Source of the DNA: Adiantum capillus-veneris
Lineage: Eukaryota > Streptophyta > Polypodiopsida > Polypodiales > Pteridaceae
Reading direction: 5' to 3'
Length of the DNA stretch: 64,000 nt
NCBI GenBank assembly: GCA_014529385.2
Contig: CM043942.1
Span: 29,508,969-29,572,968, forward strand
Shown here: positions 20,074-29,903 of the stretch, piece by piece
Numbering within the stretch: the stretch's first letter is position 1
Layout: the number at the start of each line of letters is the position of its first letter
Notes under the pieces: generated by a model
What the model was told of the DNA's origin: nothing
The model's database searches: none
What the model saw: only the letters and a program-made list of their open reading frames with translations
Translations under genes and position numbers: made by a program

Positions 20074-20829
20074 CTATTCTTGTGTTTGGTTGTTCTTTAA
20101 CCTAGCTTCGTAAGCTCTCATCAGTGCGTCCAATGGTTCGTGTACTTTGTCGACTAGCACTGATCCCCCTGAGCTTAAGCTCGTTGTTTCTTTGATACTC
20201 TTTTGTTTCGTTCTTTCCGGGCTCATCTCTCGTTTCCCGTTTTGACTCTCAAGTTTTTCTAATCTATCTTTAGTTCGCTTTAGTTCCTCAGCTAGAATAG
20301 CGTCTTCACGTTCTTTTCTCAACTTCATGCGTGCTTTTCTAGCTTTCCATGTGTTTCTCTGACTCCGCGGTCCTTGACTAACCACTTCAGTCGCTAACTT
20401 TCCATTCTCAGGTTCTCTAGTGGTTTTCTTAGCTTGAGCTCTAGTAACAACTTGCGTTGGTATCAGAGTTTCATTTTCAGACCCACTGCTGGTAGGAATA
20501 GTTTCTAGCATATTCAATGTCGTCTTTTGCACTTTGTTTGGATTCTTTGAACAATCCTCAATGAAGTGAGTAACCCCACACTCAGTGCAATAAGCGTTAA
20601 TTCTAATGATTTCCGTATGTGGACAAACATTCATCAGATGGTCACCTCCACACTTGTAACAGGGTCCTAGTGCTGGTCTTGGTCCCACTTGATTCGTCCT
20701 TTGTGGATAGGATGGTCTTTGTCCTGTTAACCCTCCATGAGCTATGAACATCAATGTTCTTGCGTCCAAATTGTATCTCTCTTCATCAGAAGCACTTGTA
20801 ATTGTTGGTGTTCCAACATTCCCAATCAT
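20074..20829 (-). CDS. Zinc-knuckle ORF (nucleocapsid part of gag)
   Basis: This 251-residue protein has two knuckles with spacing C-x2-C-x3-H-x4-C: CYKCGGDHLMNVC at about 57 and CTECGVTHFIEDC at about 80. The histidine is one residue closer than in the usual CCHC knuckle. A basic helical tail follows. Its ATG overlaps the gag stop as ATGA, so it lies in the -1 frame relative to gag. It ends at a TAG that is in frame with pol. Frameshifting or reinitiation from gag, followed by stop readthrough into pol, is possible. Plain decay cannot be excluded. Confidence 0.8.
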   Translation of the reverse strand: MIGNVGTPTITSASDEERYNLDARTLMFIAHGGLTGQRPSYPQRTNQVGPRPALGPCYKCGGDHLMNVCPHTEIIRINAYCTECGVTHFIEDCSKNPNKVQKTTLNMLETIPTSSGSENETLIPTQVVTRAQAKKTTREPENGKLATEVVSQGPRSQRNTWKARKARMKLRKEREDAILAEELKRTKDRLEKLESQNGKREMSPERTKQKSIKETTSLSSGGSVLVDKVHEPLDALMRAYEARLKNNQTQE

Positions 20830-23048
20830 GCCCCATGGTTCTGGTTGTTTGGGTTCTTCTGTGGGTAATACACAGTTGGAGACATGTGTGCACCAGATTC
20901 TTCATAATAGGCTTGAACAGGCACTAAGGCTTGTTCTTCCTGATTCTCTAAGGTTGGTGCATATCTAATGCCTACTGGTCTTGCTCCTGGTAAAGGTGGT
21001 TGTTGTCCCAATACCGGTTGCGGTCTTTCTATCCCCATAGGTCCTGGTACATTTCCCGTTGGGTATCGAGGTACTGGATGTACTTGAGGTGGTGCTAATT
21101 GAGCAGGAGGTGCATACTGACGCTCCCTTACATACCCTTTGTTGTAATAGCACTCCTCTGTTGGATGGTTTGTCCATTTTTGTTCAATAGCACACCATTT
21201 CAGTGGTTTTGGCAATGGTTTTTGGTATGGTGCCATCCTTTTTAGAGCCTCTTCTATCATTTGCTCTACATTTGGCATGGTTGTTGTTTGAAAATTCTTT
21301 TTAGTGGTAGTCTCGCTCACTACGGAGGAAGAGCTACTGGATGCGAAATCTGTATCCGCTGACACCTCTCCATAAACCGTACAGTTATCCACTAAGTACA
21401 ATGCTTCTCTCGTTACTTGCTCGAAACTTGTACAAGCTTTCAAGTGCAAGTCCTTCTTGAGAGTGTCGTTTCTCAATCCTTCAATAAAGAGAACAAATAG
21501 TCTGTCATCTTGTGGTCGTTCACGTATTGGACATCTCTCAATGTATTGTTTGAAGCGAAGTGAAGCTTCCTTCACTTTTTCGTGTTCTCTCTGTTTAAAA
21601 GCATATATTTGTGAGACCGTATTGTGCTTAATCCCTCGTTTTGAGAATTCCTCAGCAAACTCTCTTAGCAAATGGTCAATGTCATGGAATCCCCCTATGT
21701 TCAGTGGTTGAAACCATGTCAATGCCGTACCTTCTAGAGTAAGACCAAATCCCTCGTATTGTGTATGGAAATCTGTTATCTGCTCAGCTCTTAAGACTTG
21801 CTTAAAGAGTGACACATGTGCATACGGATCTCCTGAACCACCATACTTCTTTGGCATACACTTCGCTACTTGAGATGGTCTCATACGTCTATGGTCTGCT
21901 ACCAATCTCATTGCTCCTGTGTCCCGGCTAAAGCTTTCTCTAGCATCATGGACTTCATGGGTTACCCTTGTCGGTTCCCCTGCCCTGAATCTACTACTAG
22001 GAGGTAAATGTGATGGTTCCGCTTCGAACCTTGGACCTGGAGTGGTATATGTGGGGATTGGAACTGCACTACCTCGATTCGCATCCATTGACTCTCTGGA
22101 ATGTAATGATCCCATTGGTCCGGGCTTCGAGTACTGAGGTTGACTGAAAGAGTCAGCAACCTGAGTTCTTTGTCCTCCTGTTGTCATTGGGTTTTGCACT
22201 CCATTTGTTGGTGCTGGTCTTTGTGAGCTAGAAGTAACATAATACTGATGTAGTGGTCCCCCAAAGTATGTATATCCTTCTAATTCTTTCTTGCCCATTG
22301 TTGAGTATTGCCTCCCATACTTGTCGTAAGCGGCAATTTTCACTTCCGATCCCTCTGTGTAGGTAAAGACATAAAGTCTTTTTTGGTCTGTCAACTCTCC
22401 GGTGTAGGGTTCTTCACATCTATAATAGAGATCTTGCTCCCCATTATTATATTTGTATAGCCCCACATAGATGTTATCAGTGTTGATCCTTGTAGTTTCA
22501 TTCTCTCTTCTTAACCTCGCATCAGGGAAGTTCATTATTGGTGCTTTCTCCTCAAGTTCTTCATCTACTTTGGCTTTGGTGCCCATCAATCCCCACTTGT
22601 CCACAATGTTAGGGTTTAGGACTACCAAGTACATGGTACCCTCGTCATCTAGATATCTATCTCCGCTATAGCTCACAGGCACTAAGTCCTTGAACTCACT
22701 AGGTCTCTCCTCTATCTTTACACAATAGCGGTCCATTCCATCTTTGTAGATCTTGGCACCTTGCTCATTGTCGTACTGGTATTTTATGAACAATAGCTTC
22801 ATTGTGGCGGAAGGGTTTGATGATCCTGCTGCCATATTTTCTCTGTTGTTCAGGTTCAAGTGTTCCAAGTGTTCTGTGAAAATCTCGTAAGATCTCTCTG
22901 AAGAAGTATCAGAAACACTTCCTTCAAAGATCGGCTCTAATGGTTGCACCCAACTTTGGTTTACACTTCCCTCGGTTGATATGACACTTGCTTGTTCCCC
23001 TTGTTTTGGTTGGTTATTCAGGAGATTCCTGCCCGATCTCAAATTCAT
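20826..23048 (-). CDS. gag: Gag capsid polyprotein of the gypsy element
   Basis: This 740-residue protein starts at ATG 23048 (MNLRSGRNLLNN). The retrotransposon-gag capsid domain lies at about 398-555, with KYGGSGDPYAHVSLFKQVL, GTALTWFQPL, LLREFAEEF and VLFIEGLRNDTLKKDL. The C-terminal part is rich in proline and glutamine and ends at NHGA. The N-terminal 390 residues are not recognised. The reading frame is complete. The zinc knuckles normally found at the end of gag are in the next, overlapping ORF. Confidence 0.9.
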   Translation of the reverse strand: MNLRSGRNLLNNQPKQGEQASVISTEGSVNQSWVQPLEPIFEGSVSDTSSERSYEIFTEHLEHLNLNNRENMAAGSSNPSATMKLLFIKYQYDNEQGAKIYKDGMDRYCVKIEERPSEFKDLVPVSYSGDRYLDDEGTMYLVVLNPNIVDKWGLMGTKAKVDEELEEKAPIMNFPDARLRRENETTRINTDNIYVGLYKYNNGEQDLYYRCEEPYTGELTDQKRLYVFTYTEGSEVKIAAYDKYGRQYSTMGKKELEGYTYFGGPLHQYYVTSSSQRPAPTNGVQNPMTTGGQRTQVADSFSQPQYSKPGPMGSLHSRESMDANRGSAVPIPTYTTPGPRFEAEPSHLPPSSRFRAGEPTRVTHEVHDARESFSRDTGAMRLVADHRRMRPSQVAKCMPKKYGGSGDPYAHVSLFKQVLRAEQITDFHTQYEGFGLTLEGTALTWFQPLNIGGFHDIDHLLREFAEEFSKRGIKHNTVSQIYAFKQREHEKVKEASLRFKQYIERCPIRERPQDDRLFVLFIEGLRNDTLKKDLHLKACTSFEQVTREALYLVDNCTVYGEVSADTDFASSSSSSVVSETTTKKNFQTTTMPNVEQMIEEALKRMAPYQKPLPKPLKWCAIEQKWTNHPTEECYYNKGYVRERQYAPPAQLAPPQVHPVPRYPTGNVPGPMGIERPQPVLGQQPPLPGARPVGIRYAPTLENQEEQALVPVQAYYEESGAHMSPTVYYPQKNPNNQNHGA

Positions 23049-24451
23049 TAATTCCCCTAAAGGACTTTAACTTCTCCGTCTCGGCAATTTGTTTTCCCAA
23101 GTTTTTGTGGTCAGAATTGATCCAAACTGATTGATACTTGGTCGATTGTTTAATCTTGTCAGTTGGACAACTTCTGTTTCATCAAGTGAGAATTTTGTTG
23201 TAGTTATGCTGAAAAAGACATTATACGCGTATTGATGTCTTTTTTCACAGATTTAGACTATTTTGGTTATGCTCACTCTCAGTAGCCCTTATGCTCTTTC
23301 CACTCACAAAATTCATTTTGAACTCTGTTTGAGCAAGTTATGGCTAATTTAGGCTTTTCTTGGCAATTTTCCGCTTTTGACTTGTTTTGGGTCAATTGTG
23401 ATCCAAATGGGATGACACTTGAAATATAACCTCTAGACAGCTATTACAATGGATATGTGTTGGCAAAGTATCAAAATATGTCCAAAATTAGGTAAAAGAC
23501 ATCATACGCGTATGATGTCTTTTTCATCAATTTGGGTCAAGACTTGATATTTATGCTTTCTACAGTGTTTGTAACAATCTTGTCAGGTCAGATATCAAAA
23601 TTAAGCAGTGGATGTGCTAAAAAACATTATACGCGTATGATGTCTTTTGTCCCAGATTTTGACTATTCTTGGTTTTAAGCCTTCTCCAATGTTTATAATT
23701 GAGTTTCAAGTGTTTTTGTCAGGTTTGAATGTAAAAACAAGATCTGAATCCAAAATTTTCTGTTCTTTGCATTTCTTGGACTCCGACTTGTCTTTTTGGG
23801 TTTCTTTGAGTGTTAATGCTCTTGTTTTAAGTTGAAATTAGCATATAACCCCCCTTTTGAACACTTTGGTAAAGTCAAAATTTCTGTTTTGGTCTCTGTT
23901 TGGTCATTTAGACATCATACGCGTATGATGTCTAAAGTTGCAGAATTCCAGTTTTTTGGCACAGAATCCTTCCTAAAGCTTTCTCTAGTGCTCAACAACT
24001 CCCAGATACACAGAAAATTTCTCTGACTTTTGTTTATTGCAAGTTTCACTACTAACTCGACGGTTTAGTGATCTAACATGCAATCAACCATATCAAGCAA
24101 ATACTCCAATGATTACTAGCTCTAGATCAGGATCAAATGAAGTCCTACCTAAGCTATTCTTAATCATAAAATGGGTTTGGTAATTGTGATTTTAAAGAGA
24201 TCCACTGCCACCCACGGACTAGCAAATTCTTCTTCTATCAACAACTACTCAACACCAACAAAACAACAAACAAATCTAAGCTAAACTAAAAATACTGTCA
24301 ACACGGAAGACCCAGGAATACCCCACTTCCTAGTATCTCTCGAGATCTTCGGAGTCCACCACTCCTAGATCTTTTCTAACTAAAGTATACAAAGTAGTTT
24401 ATACGACTCACCTCGTAGGATTAGTCTAAGGTCACCTACTTAGGGCTCTCG
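23049..24451 (-). repeat. 5' leader of the gypsy element with four palindromes
   Basis: Copies of the palindrome lie at 23217-23239 (imperfect), 23498-23519 (perfect), 23623-23644 (imperfect) and 23907-23936, which extends to a 30-bp perfect palindrome. Spacings are 281, 125 and 288 bp, matching the array before the accessory ORF. The first copy is 169 bp upstream of the gag ATG. The remaining 0.5 kb up to the PBS shows no coding frame. Confidence 0.88.
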
Positions 24452-24457
24452 TCTCCA

Positions 24458-24469
24458 GCAACGGCGCCA
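24458..24469 (-). promoter_or_regulatory. Primer binding site matching the 3' end of tRNA-Asp
   Basis: The plus strand reads GCAACGGCGCCA, identical to the last 12 bases of plant tRNA-Asp(GUC) as I know it. On the element strand this is TGGCGCCGTTGC, two bases inside the LTR end. This primer choice is typical of Athila-like plant elements. Confidence 0.88.
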
Positions 24470-24471
24470 AA

Positions 24472-24695
24472 GGTTAAGGCGGTTACGCTGCTAGCGGAAG
24501 CTAAATAGCGAGAACTCAACCAACAACAGAATTTGTCAGACGAGGATGGAGCTTGACCCGCAGGCGCATGGAAACAACTAGGTGGGTGTCAAATCACCTA
24601 CTCGACCTTCTAATGACAATCACTAATAAGGAAATCAAATCTAAGTTCTAAAATACGCAAGTGACTGAAATTCCTACGTACTACGAACGAATGAT
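24472..24695 (-). repeat. Truncated LTR fragment next to the PBS
   Basis: This matches the first roughly 222 bp of the LTR (6316-6537) with a few substitutions. It then breaks off at CGAACGAATG and joins minisatellite sequence. It is the PBS-proximal end of the original 5' LTR; the rest of that LTR is not contiguous with it. Confidence 0.85.
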
Positions 24696-25276
24696 AGACT
24701 ACCAATACCTATTTATCCAGTACCAATGCCTATGTATAGAGAACCAAAAACTATTTACAGAGTATCAAACTCATCGGATACCACCAAAGACTATCTGTAG
24801 AGTACCAAATATTCTCTGTAGAGTACCAAATTCTATCTGTAGAGTACCAAAGCCTATCACTATAGTACCAAAGTCTATTTACAGGGTACCCCACACTTTT
24901 GATAGTACCAAAGCCTATATGTAGAGTACCAAATACTGTCTATCGAGTACCAAAGGCTATCTATAAAGTACCAAAGCACATATGTAGGGTACCAAATCCG
25001 GTATATCGAGTACCAACTCAGATCTGTAGAGTACCAAATCCGGTATATCGAGTACCAAATCCTAGCGATCGAGTGCCAAAGCCTATCCATAGATTTTCAA
25101 ATCCTCTCGACAGAGTACCAAAACCTATTTATCCAGTACCAGTGCCTATGTATAGAGAACCAAAGTCTATTTACAGAGTACCAAACTCATCGGATACCAC
25201 CAAAGACTATCTGTAGAGTACCAAATCCGCTCTGAAGAGTACCAGATCCTATCTGTAGAGTACCAAAGCCTACCAC
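24696..25276. repeat. Duplicated copy of the left-flank minisatellite inside the element
   Basis: This segment is about 98-99% identical by eye to 5734-6315, the host minisatellite just outside the opposite LTR. Both end in GCCTACCAC directly before an LTR. Host flank has thus been copied to the inner side of the right LTR. Confidence 0.88.
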
Positions 25277-25900
25277 TGTTAAGGCGGTTACGCCGCTAGC
25301 GAAAGCTAAATAGCGAGAACTCAACCAACAACAGAATTTGTCAGACGAGGACGGAGCTTGATCCGCAGGCGCATGGAAACAGCTAGGTGGATGTCAAATC
25401 ACCTACTCGACCTTCTAATGACAATCACTAATGAGGAAATCAAATCTAAGTTCTAAAATATGCAAGTGACTGAAATCCGTACTACGAACGAATGCTATAC
25501 GAAACAGGATCTAGAATCATTGAATCGATCTCAAACTCAAGGGGAAGTCTATACACTAGGTAAGAACAACACCCTAAAGACTTGAACTGCAAAATCAACC
25601 TATAATCACTCCGTGCGGTAAACGCGTATGAAGACAAGCCAAAAAATACAGGTGATCGAAACTTGACCTCGATGGTATCAATGTGTAGCTCTACTCGTTG
25701 TGGTTCTATAGATATGCTGCACGCTCCATTTCGACACACGAGTTGGAAGAAAACTCACACCGAAGCTCGTAGGAACTTACCACACATAGAAGCCGATAGC
25801 GCGCACTCTTGGTATCTGTGCGTAGCTCTTGCCGTTGCTAACACAATGGCGGTGTCGCTTCTCCAATGGCGGCTCCGTAGCTCGCGTAGCAAGTAGATAA

Positions 25901-25987
<87 letters not shown>

Positions 25988-26275
25988 ACACAGTCACGGC
26001 GCTCCAAAAACTCACTTTGATTAATAATCTGAATCTCCTTAGGTTACAAAAACTTTGGCTTATATACCTCAGCCTTGGAGGTGAGAACATCTCTAACTAA
26101 TTACATCAGCAAGTGAAATTACTTCAGAATTACAAGCTGGAAACTCAATTGAGTCCCGTTACTTAATGAATGGCTCAAATCAAAATTAATGTCGGAAAGA
26201 CATTTATTACAATCAATGGTTACAAAATGATGAGTGTGAGCAAAAATGTGGGTGTGATCCTCTGCTGGCTCAACA
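25277..26275 (-). repeat. Outer right LTR (full length)
   Basis: This 999-bp LTR has TG...CA ends and ACCAC on both sides (25272-25276 and 26276-26280). Taken alone it looks like a solo LTR. The preceding 581 bp also duplicates the left flank, so I favour one duplicated block of flank plus LTR (compare 5734-7336). It carries a (CT)n tract at 25902-25985 and the same minus-strand TATA box. Confidence 0.88.
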
Positions 26276-26280
26276 ACCAC

Positions 26281-26857
26281 TATAGGACCAAAGTCTATTT
26301 ACAGGGTACCCCACACTTTTGATAGTACCAAAGCCTATATGTAGAGTACCAAACTCATCGGATAACACCAAAGACTATCTGTAGAGTACCAAATCCTCTC
26401 TGAAGAGTACCAGATCCTATCTGTAGAGTACCAAAGCCTACCACTATAGGACCAAAGTATATTTACAGGGTACCCCACATTTTTGATAGTACCAAAGCCT
26501 ATATGTAGAGTACCAAATAATATCTATAGAGTACCAAAGCCTACCGACAGTACCAAATCTACGGTACCATATTTGGAACTTTTTGGTACTGTTGAACTTG
26601 GGTGCACGTCTGTCCACTATTAAAGTACCAAATTTGGTACTTTTGGGTACTATTGAACTTGGGTGCACGTCTGTCCACTATTAAAGTACCAAATTTGGTA
26701 CTTTTGGGTACTGTTGAACTTGGGTGCATGTCTGTCCACTATTATAGTACCATATTTGGAATTGTCGAAAGCCAATTTTGGCACTACTGCAGTAGTGAAA
26801 TTTTACCAGTACCATGATGTTGGTTTTTTTCTGAATCGTTTTGTTTTTGTGCCATAG
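26281..26857. repeat. Minisatellites in the right part of the intron (21-bp and 61-bp types)
   Basis: The 21-bp TACCAAA array resumes at TATAGGACC directly after the target duplication. From about 26560 a 61-bp unit takes over (GTTGAACTTGGGTGCACG... starts at 26591, 26652 and 26713). The pyrimidine-rich 3' splice region follows (TTTTTTTCTGA...CATAG). Confidence 0.88.
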
Positions 26858-28246
26858 GTTGAGCTGTACCAAAGATTCAAGAAGGCTCACCCAACAGTGG
26901 TAGTGTCTCTTAGATGCTTCGAGGCATTGAAGCCATACTTTGTACGGAAGTTGAAGGACAGAAATACTTGCTGCTGTGTGGTTCATGTGCAGATGCTCTA
27001 TTTCAAAGAGGCCCTTAATCAAATGCGGCAGAACAAGTTCGGGCACCACGGGAAAGGTCACCTTTGCACTTGCTCCGTTTGTTGCAGAGGTGATGAGAGA
27101 GGAACGTGTTTTGCAAACCAAGCACTGTGTCAGCACATCACCGTTATGTGGGAATCCATCATGTGCCCAAAGCCTCCAAATTGTGAATACCATGCAAAGA
27201 AATGCTTGATGAGGGACTGCTCACAATGTGGAGTACGGAGGTTGACATTTTGTCCCGATGAGATAGCAGAGGATAGCAAGGAGGTGTCTGTGAAGGTTTT
27301 CATGGAGGTTGGAACAGGACAGGTTCACGAAGGTGGGAGTGAGAAGAAGAGAAAGGACTTGATTGTGCAACGGATGAAAAGTGGGACTTTTCTTAGCCTA
27401 TTTTCAGCCCATCTGATAGGCTTCATCAAGCACAACTTTGTCTTCCGCTGGCAAGCCCAACAATTCAAGGACTGTTTGCAGAATTTTCCTAGCAACGTTG
27501 TAGTATCTGTTATTGACTTTGCGAAGAATTATTCCTTTAAAGTTCAGAATGCAATTCAGTCAATGCATTGGTGGTCTACCCAAGTCACAATACTTGTGCA
27601 CATCACTTATTTAAGAAATGCAGCAGGTGGTACACAGAAGACGCTACACTTCTACATATCGGATGACAAGCAGCATGACACATTGTTTGTACAACATTGT
27701 TTCTTGCTGCATGACAAGTGGCTGAAAGAACGAGGACATTCTCTGCAACAACATTGGGTTTGGTCAGATGGTGCTGCTTCACAATTCAATGCCCGTAGAC
27801 CTTACTATTTTGTGGCCAGGTACTATCAAATGACAGGCTTGCACATGATGCATAACTTCTCTGCATCCGGCCATGGAAAAGGTGAACATGATGGGGCAGG
27901 GGCAATCATCAAGAGAACTTTGACGCATGAGAAATTGAAACCAGATGGCTGGCGTATGAAGTGTGCAGCCGATGTTGTCAACTTTTTGAAAGCAACTTTT
28001 CAGCCAAGAGAACAGTCTCAGAGGTGTAATACGCAAAGAGTCGTTTGGCTTATTGGCACGAATGAAGTGCAGCGCAATTTGCAATGGGACTATGAGCGCA
28101 TCGTTGGCTCTCGCTCATTTCATTGTGCTGATGGCTATTCACAGGACAACTGCACCGCCATACACTTTCGATCACTTTCATGCTTTTGTGATCCGTGTAT
28201 GCGTGGGTTGTGGAGAAGATGCGGGAATAGAATGCACATTGAATAA
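26858..28246 (+). CDS. Main exon of the unknown gene: cysteine-rich domain and possible RNase H-fold core
   Basis: Reading starts in phase 0 at GTTGAGCTG after the acceptor AG and is open for 462 codons. The first third holds a Cys/His-rich region with many paired cysteines (LCTCSVCC, CPKPPNCEYH, CSQCGVRRLTFC), likely zinc-binding. The middle has three blocks: VVVSVIDFAKNYSF, VWSDGAASQFNARRP and ASGHGKGEHDGAGAIIKR. The order of conserved acidic residues (D in DFAKNY, D in SDGA, D in EHDGAG) resembles a DDE/RNase H-like core. From general memory, similar blocks occur in uncharacterised proteins of invertebrates and plants suspected to be transposon-derived; no search was run. A TAA at 28244-28246 closes it, yet the same frame continues downstream with coding character. 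Confidence 0.65.
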   Translation, partial: VELYQRFKKAHPTVVVSLRCFEALKPYFVRKLKDRNTCCCVVHVQMLYFKEALNQMRQNKFGHHGKGHLCTCSVCCRGDERGTCFANQALCQHITVMWESIMCPKPPNCEYHAKKCLMRDCSQCGVRRLTFCPDEIAEDSKEVSVKVFMEVGTGQVHEGGSEKKRKDLIVQRMKSGTFLSLFSAHLIGFIKHNFVFRWQAQQFKDCLQNFPSNVVVSVIDFAKNYSFKVQNAIQSMHWWSTQVTILVHITYLRNAAGGTQKTLHFYISDDKQHDTLFVQHCFLLHDKWLKERGHSLQQHWVWSDGAASQFNARRPYYFVARYYQMTGLHMMHNFSASGHGKGEHDGAGAIIKRTLTHEKLKPDGWRMKCAADVVNFLKATFQPREQSQRCNTQRVVWLIGTNEVQRNLQWDYERIVGSRSFHCADGYSQDNCTAIHFRSLSCFCDPCMRGLWRRCGNRMHIE

Positions 28247-28816
28247 TGGAAATATGGTTGCATCAAACCCGTGCCAGAGTCCGGGGATACAATTAGGGAT
28301 GACGAATCAGATGACGAGGAGGAGGGTGGAGATTCAACATCGATTCCGATGAGCCAAGTGTCCAACCTGCCACTATATGAAGGATGCCCTAAAATGTTAA
28401 GTGGCATGTTGTCCATAGGGGATAGTTTTGCAGTAAAAGCAGTTGAGGCAAACGAAGACTTCTACATTATCAAATGCACAGAAGTGTTGTACCAAACGGT
28501 GAAAGCACAAAAGGATAAGTGGCATAACAAAATTGTTAGAGGAGGGAAGGTTGTTGAAGGCTTTTTTTATGGCCAAGTTGAAGGAAAAGCTGATACATAC
28601 CGGCTATTGGATCACACATCTCCGGTAATGATCTACTCACATCTTGTTAGGGCCATACGTTTCCCGATGGAGCCTATTGCAGGATCCCTAGGTCAAATTT
28701 TACAATACAAGTTGTCTACTGAAGTATATGAGAGGATATACAATAGCATGCCATATCATGATGATGAGAGTGACGAAGGTGCGTCCATGTTACTTGAGGG
28801 CAATGAGAAGCCCTGA
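28247..28816 (+). CDS. C-terminal segment of the unknown gene, in frame after a TAA
   Basis: This lies in the same frame as the preceding exon and is separated from it by one stop codon. It encodes an acidic linker (DDESDDEEEGGD) and a compact 150-residue domain (GDSFAVKAVEANEDFYIIKC, then a hydrophobic C-terminal half). It ends at TGA 28816. The segment probably belongs to the same protein, and the TAA may be a nonsense mutation. A separate start at ATG 28271 would require its own translation. No family is recognised. Confidence 0.55.
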   Translation, partial: WKYGCIKPVPESGDTIRDDESDDEEEGGDSTSIPMSQVSNLPLYEGCPKMLSGMLSIGDSFAVKAVEANEDFYIIKCTEVLYQTVKAQKDKWHNKIVRGGKVVEGFFYGQVEGKADTYRLLDHTSPVMIYSHLVRAIRFPMEPIAGSLGQILQYKLSTEVYERIYNSMPYHDDESDEGASMLLEGNEKP

Positions 28817-29650
28817 TTGAACAACTGAATCCGGTAGTCAATAGTACCAAATCTGGTAGTCAACAGTACCAAGTGTATTCCGCACTATGTGCTTTTTAGT
28901 GACTGAGTCAACTTGATTTTTTGGCCCTGAGCTTTATCTGTTCTCTCTATCTAGTTCTGTGTTGGTATGTTACCTTTCATTACATTACTGTTTCAGTTGT
29001 CCTCACTATATGTGCATTTGGTACATTTTGGTATTGTTGAACTTGGGTGCTTCTGTGTTCACTATTACAGTACCAAATTTGGTACTGTTTGGTACTGTTG
29101 AACTTGGGTGCACGTCTGTCCACTATTACAGTACCAAATTGGAACTGTTGAACTTGGGTGCACGTCTGTCCACTATTACAGTACCAAATTGGAACTGCTT
29201 GAACTTGCTGTATCATTTATGGTACTGTTTGGTACTGTTGAACTTGGGTACACGTCTGTCCACTATTACAGTACTGTTTGGTACTGTTGAACTTGGGTGC
29301 ACGTCTGTCCACTATTACAGTACCAAATTGGAACTGCTTGAACTTGCTGTATCATTTATGGTTTACTTTATTGCTCTACCTGGTTCTGTGTTGGTATGTT
29401 ACCTTTCATTACATTACTGTTTCAGTTGTCCTCACTATATCTCTACTTTTTGGTACTGTTGAACTTGGGTGCACGTCGGTCCACTATTACAGTACCAAAT
29501 TTGGTACTTTTTGGTACTGTGTTGAACTTGGGTGCACTCCTGTCCACTATTACAGTACCAAATTTGGTACAATTTGGTACTCCTTGAACTTGCTGTATCA
29601 CTTATGGTTTACTTTATTTCTTGGTATTTTTCAGTTTGTCTATTTGTATT
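28817..29650. repeat. Downstream minisatellite and inverted-repeat arm
   Basis: TACCAAA and GTTGAACTTGGGTGCACG units fill this stretch. Bases 28875-29018 are the reverse complement of 30970-31113 (144 bp, a few mismatches). A partial direct copy of that arm lies at about 29377-29441. No coding frame is supported. Confidence 0.85.
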
Positions 29651-29903
29651 TGATACGACCACCTTGAGCAATGTCTAGAACTACGTTGATAACATGAGAG
29701 GTATGCCAAACATAGATGCTATCTACCTCAAAAATTAAAATGTTGGTCAACCTGGTTAGCTCCAAGAGGTTTCAACAGAATTAGTCAGGGGTTTCAACAG
29801 TAGAGATCAAGATACCAAGACAGTCTAAACAAGAGAATTGGTTTTCCATTATGTATAGTATCGGGTTACAAAATTCCACTATTTACATGATTATGGCAAT
29901 CTG

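Noticed and set aside
25277-26275. Outer right LTR considered as an independent solo LTR
   Set aside because: The ACCAC on both sides would allow it, but the adjacent 581 bp also duplicates the left host flank, so one duplicated flank-plus-LTR block explains more.
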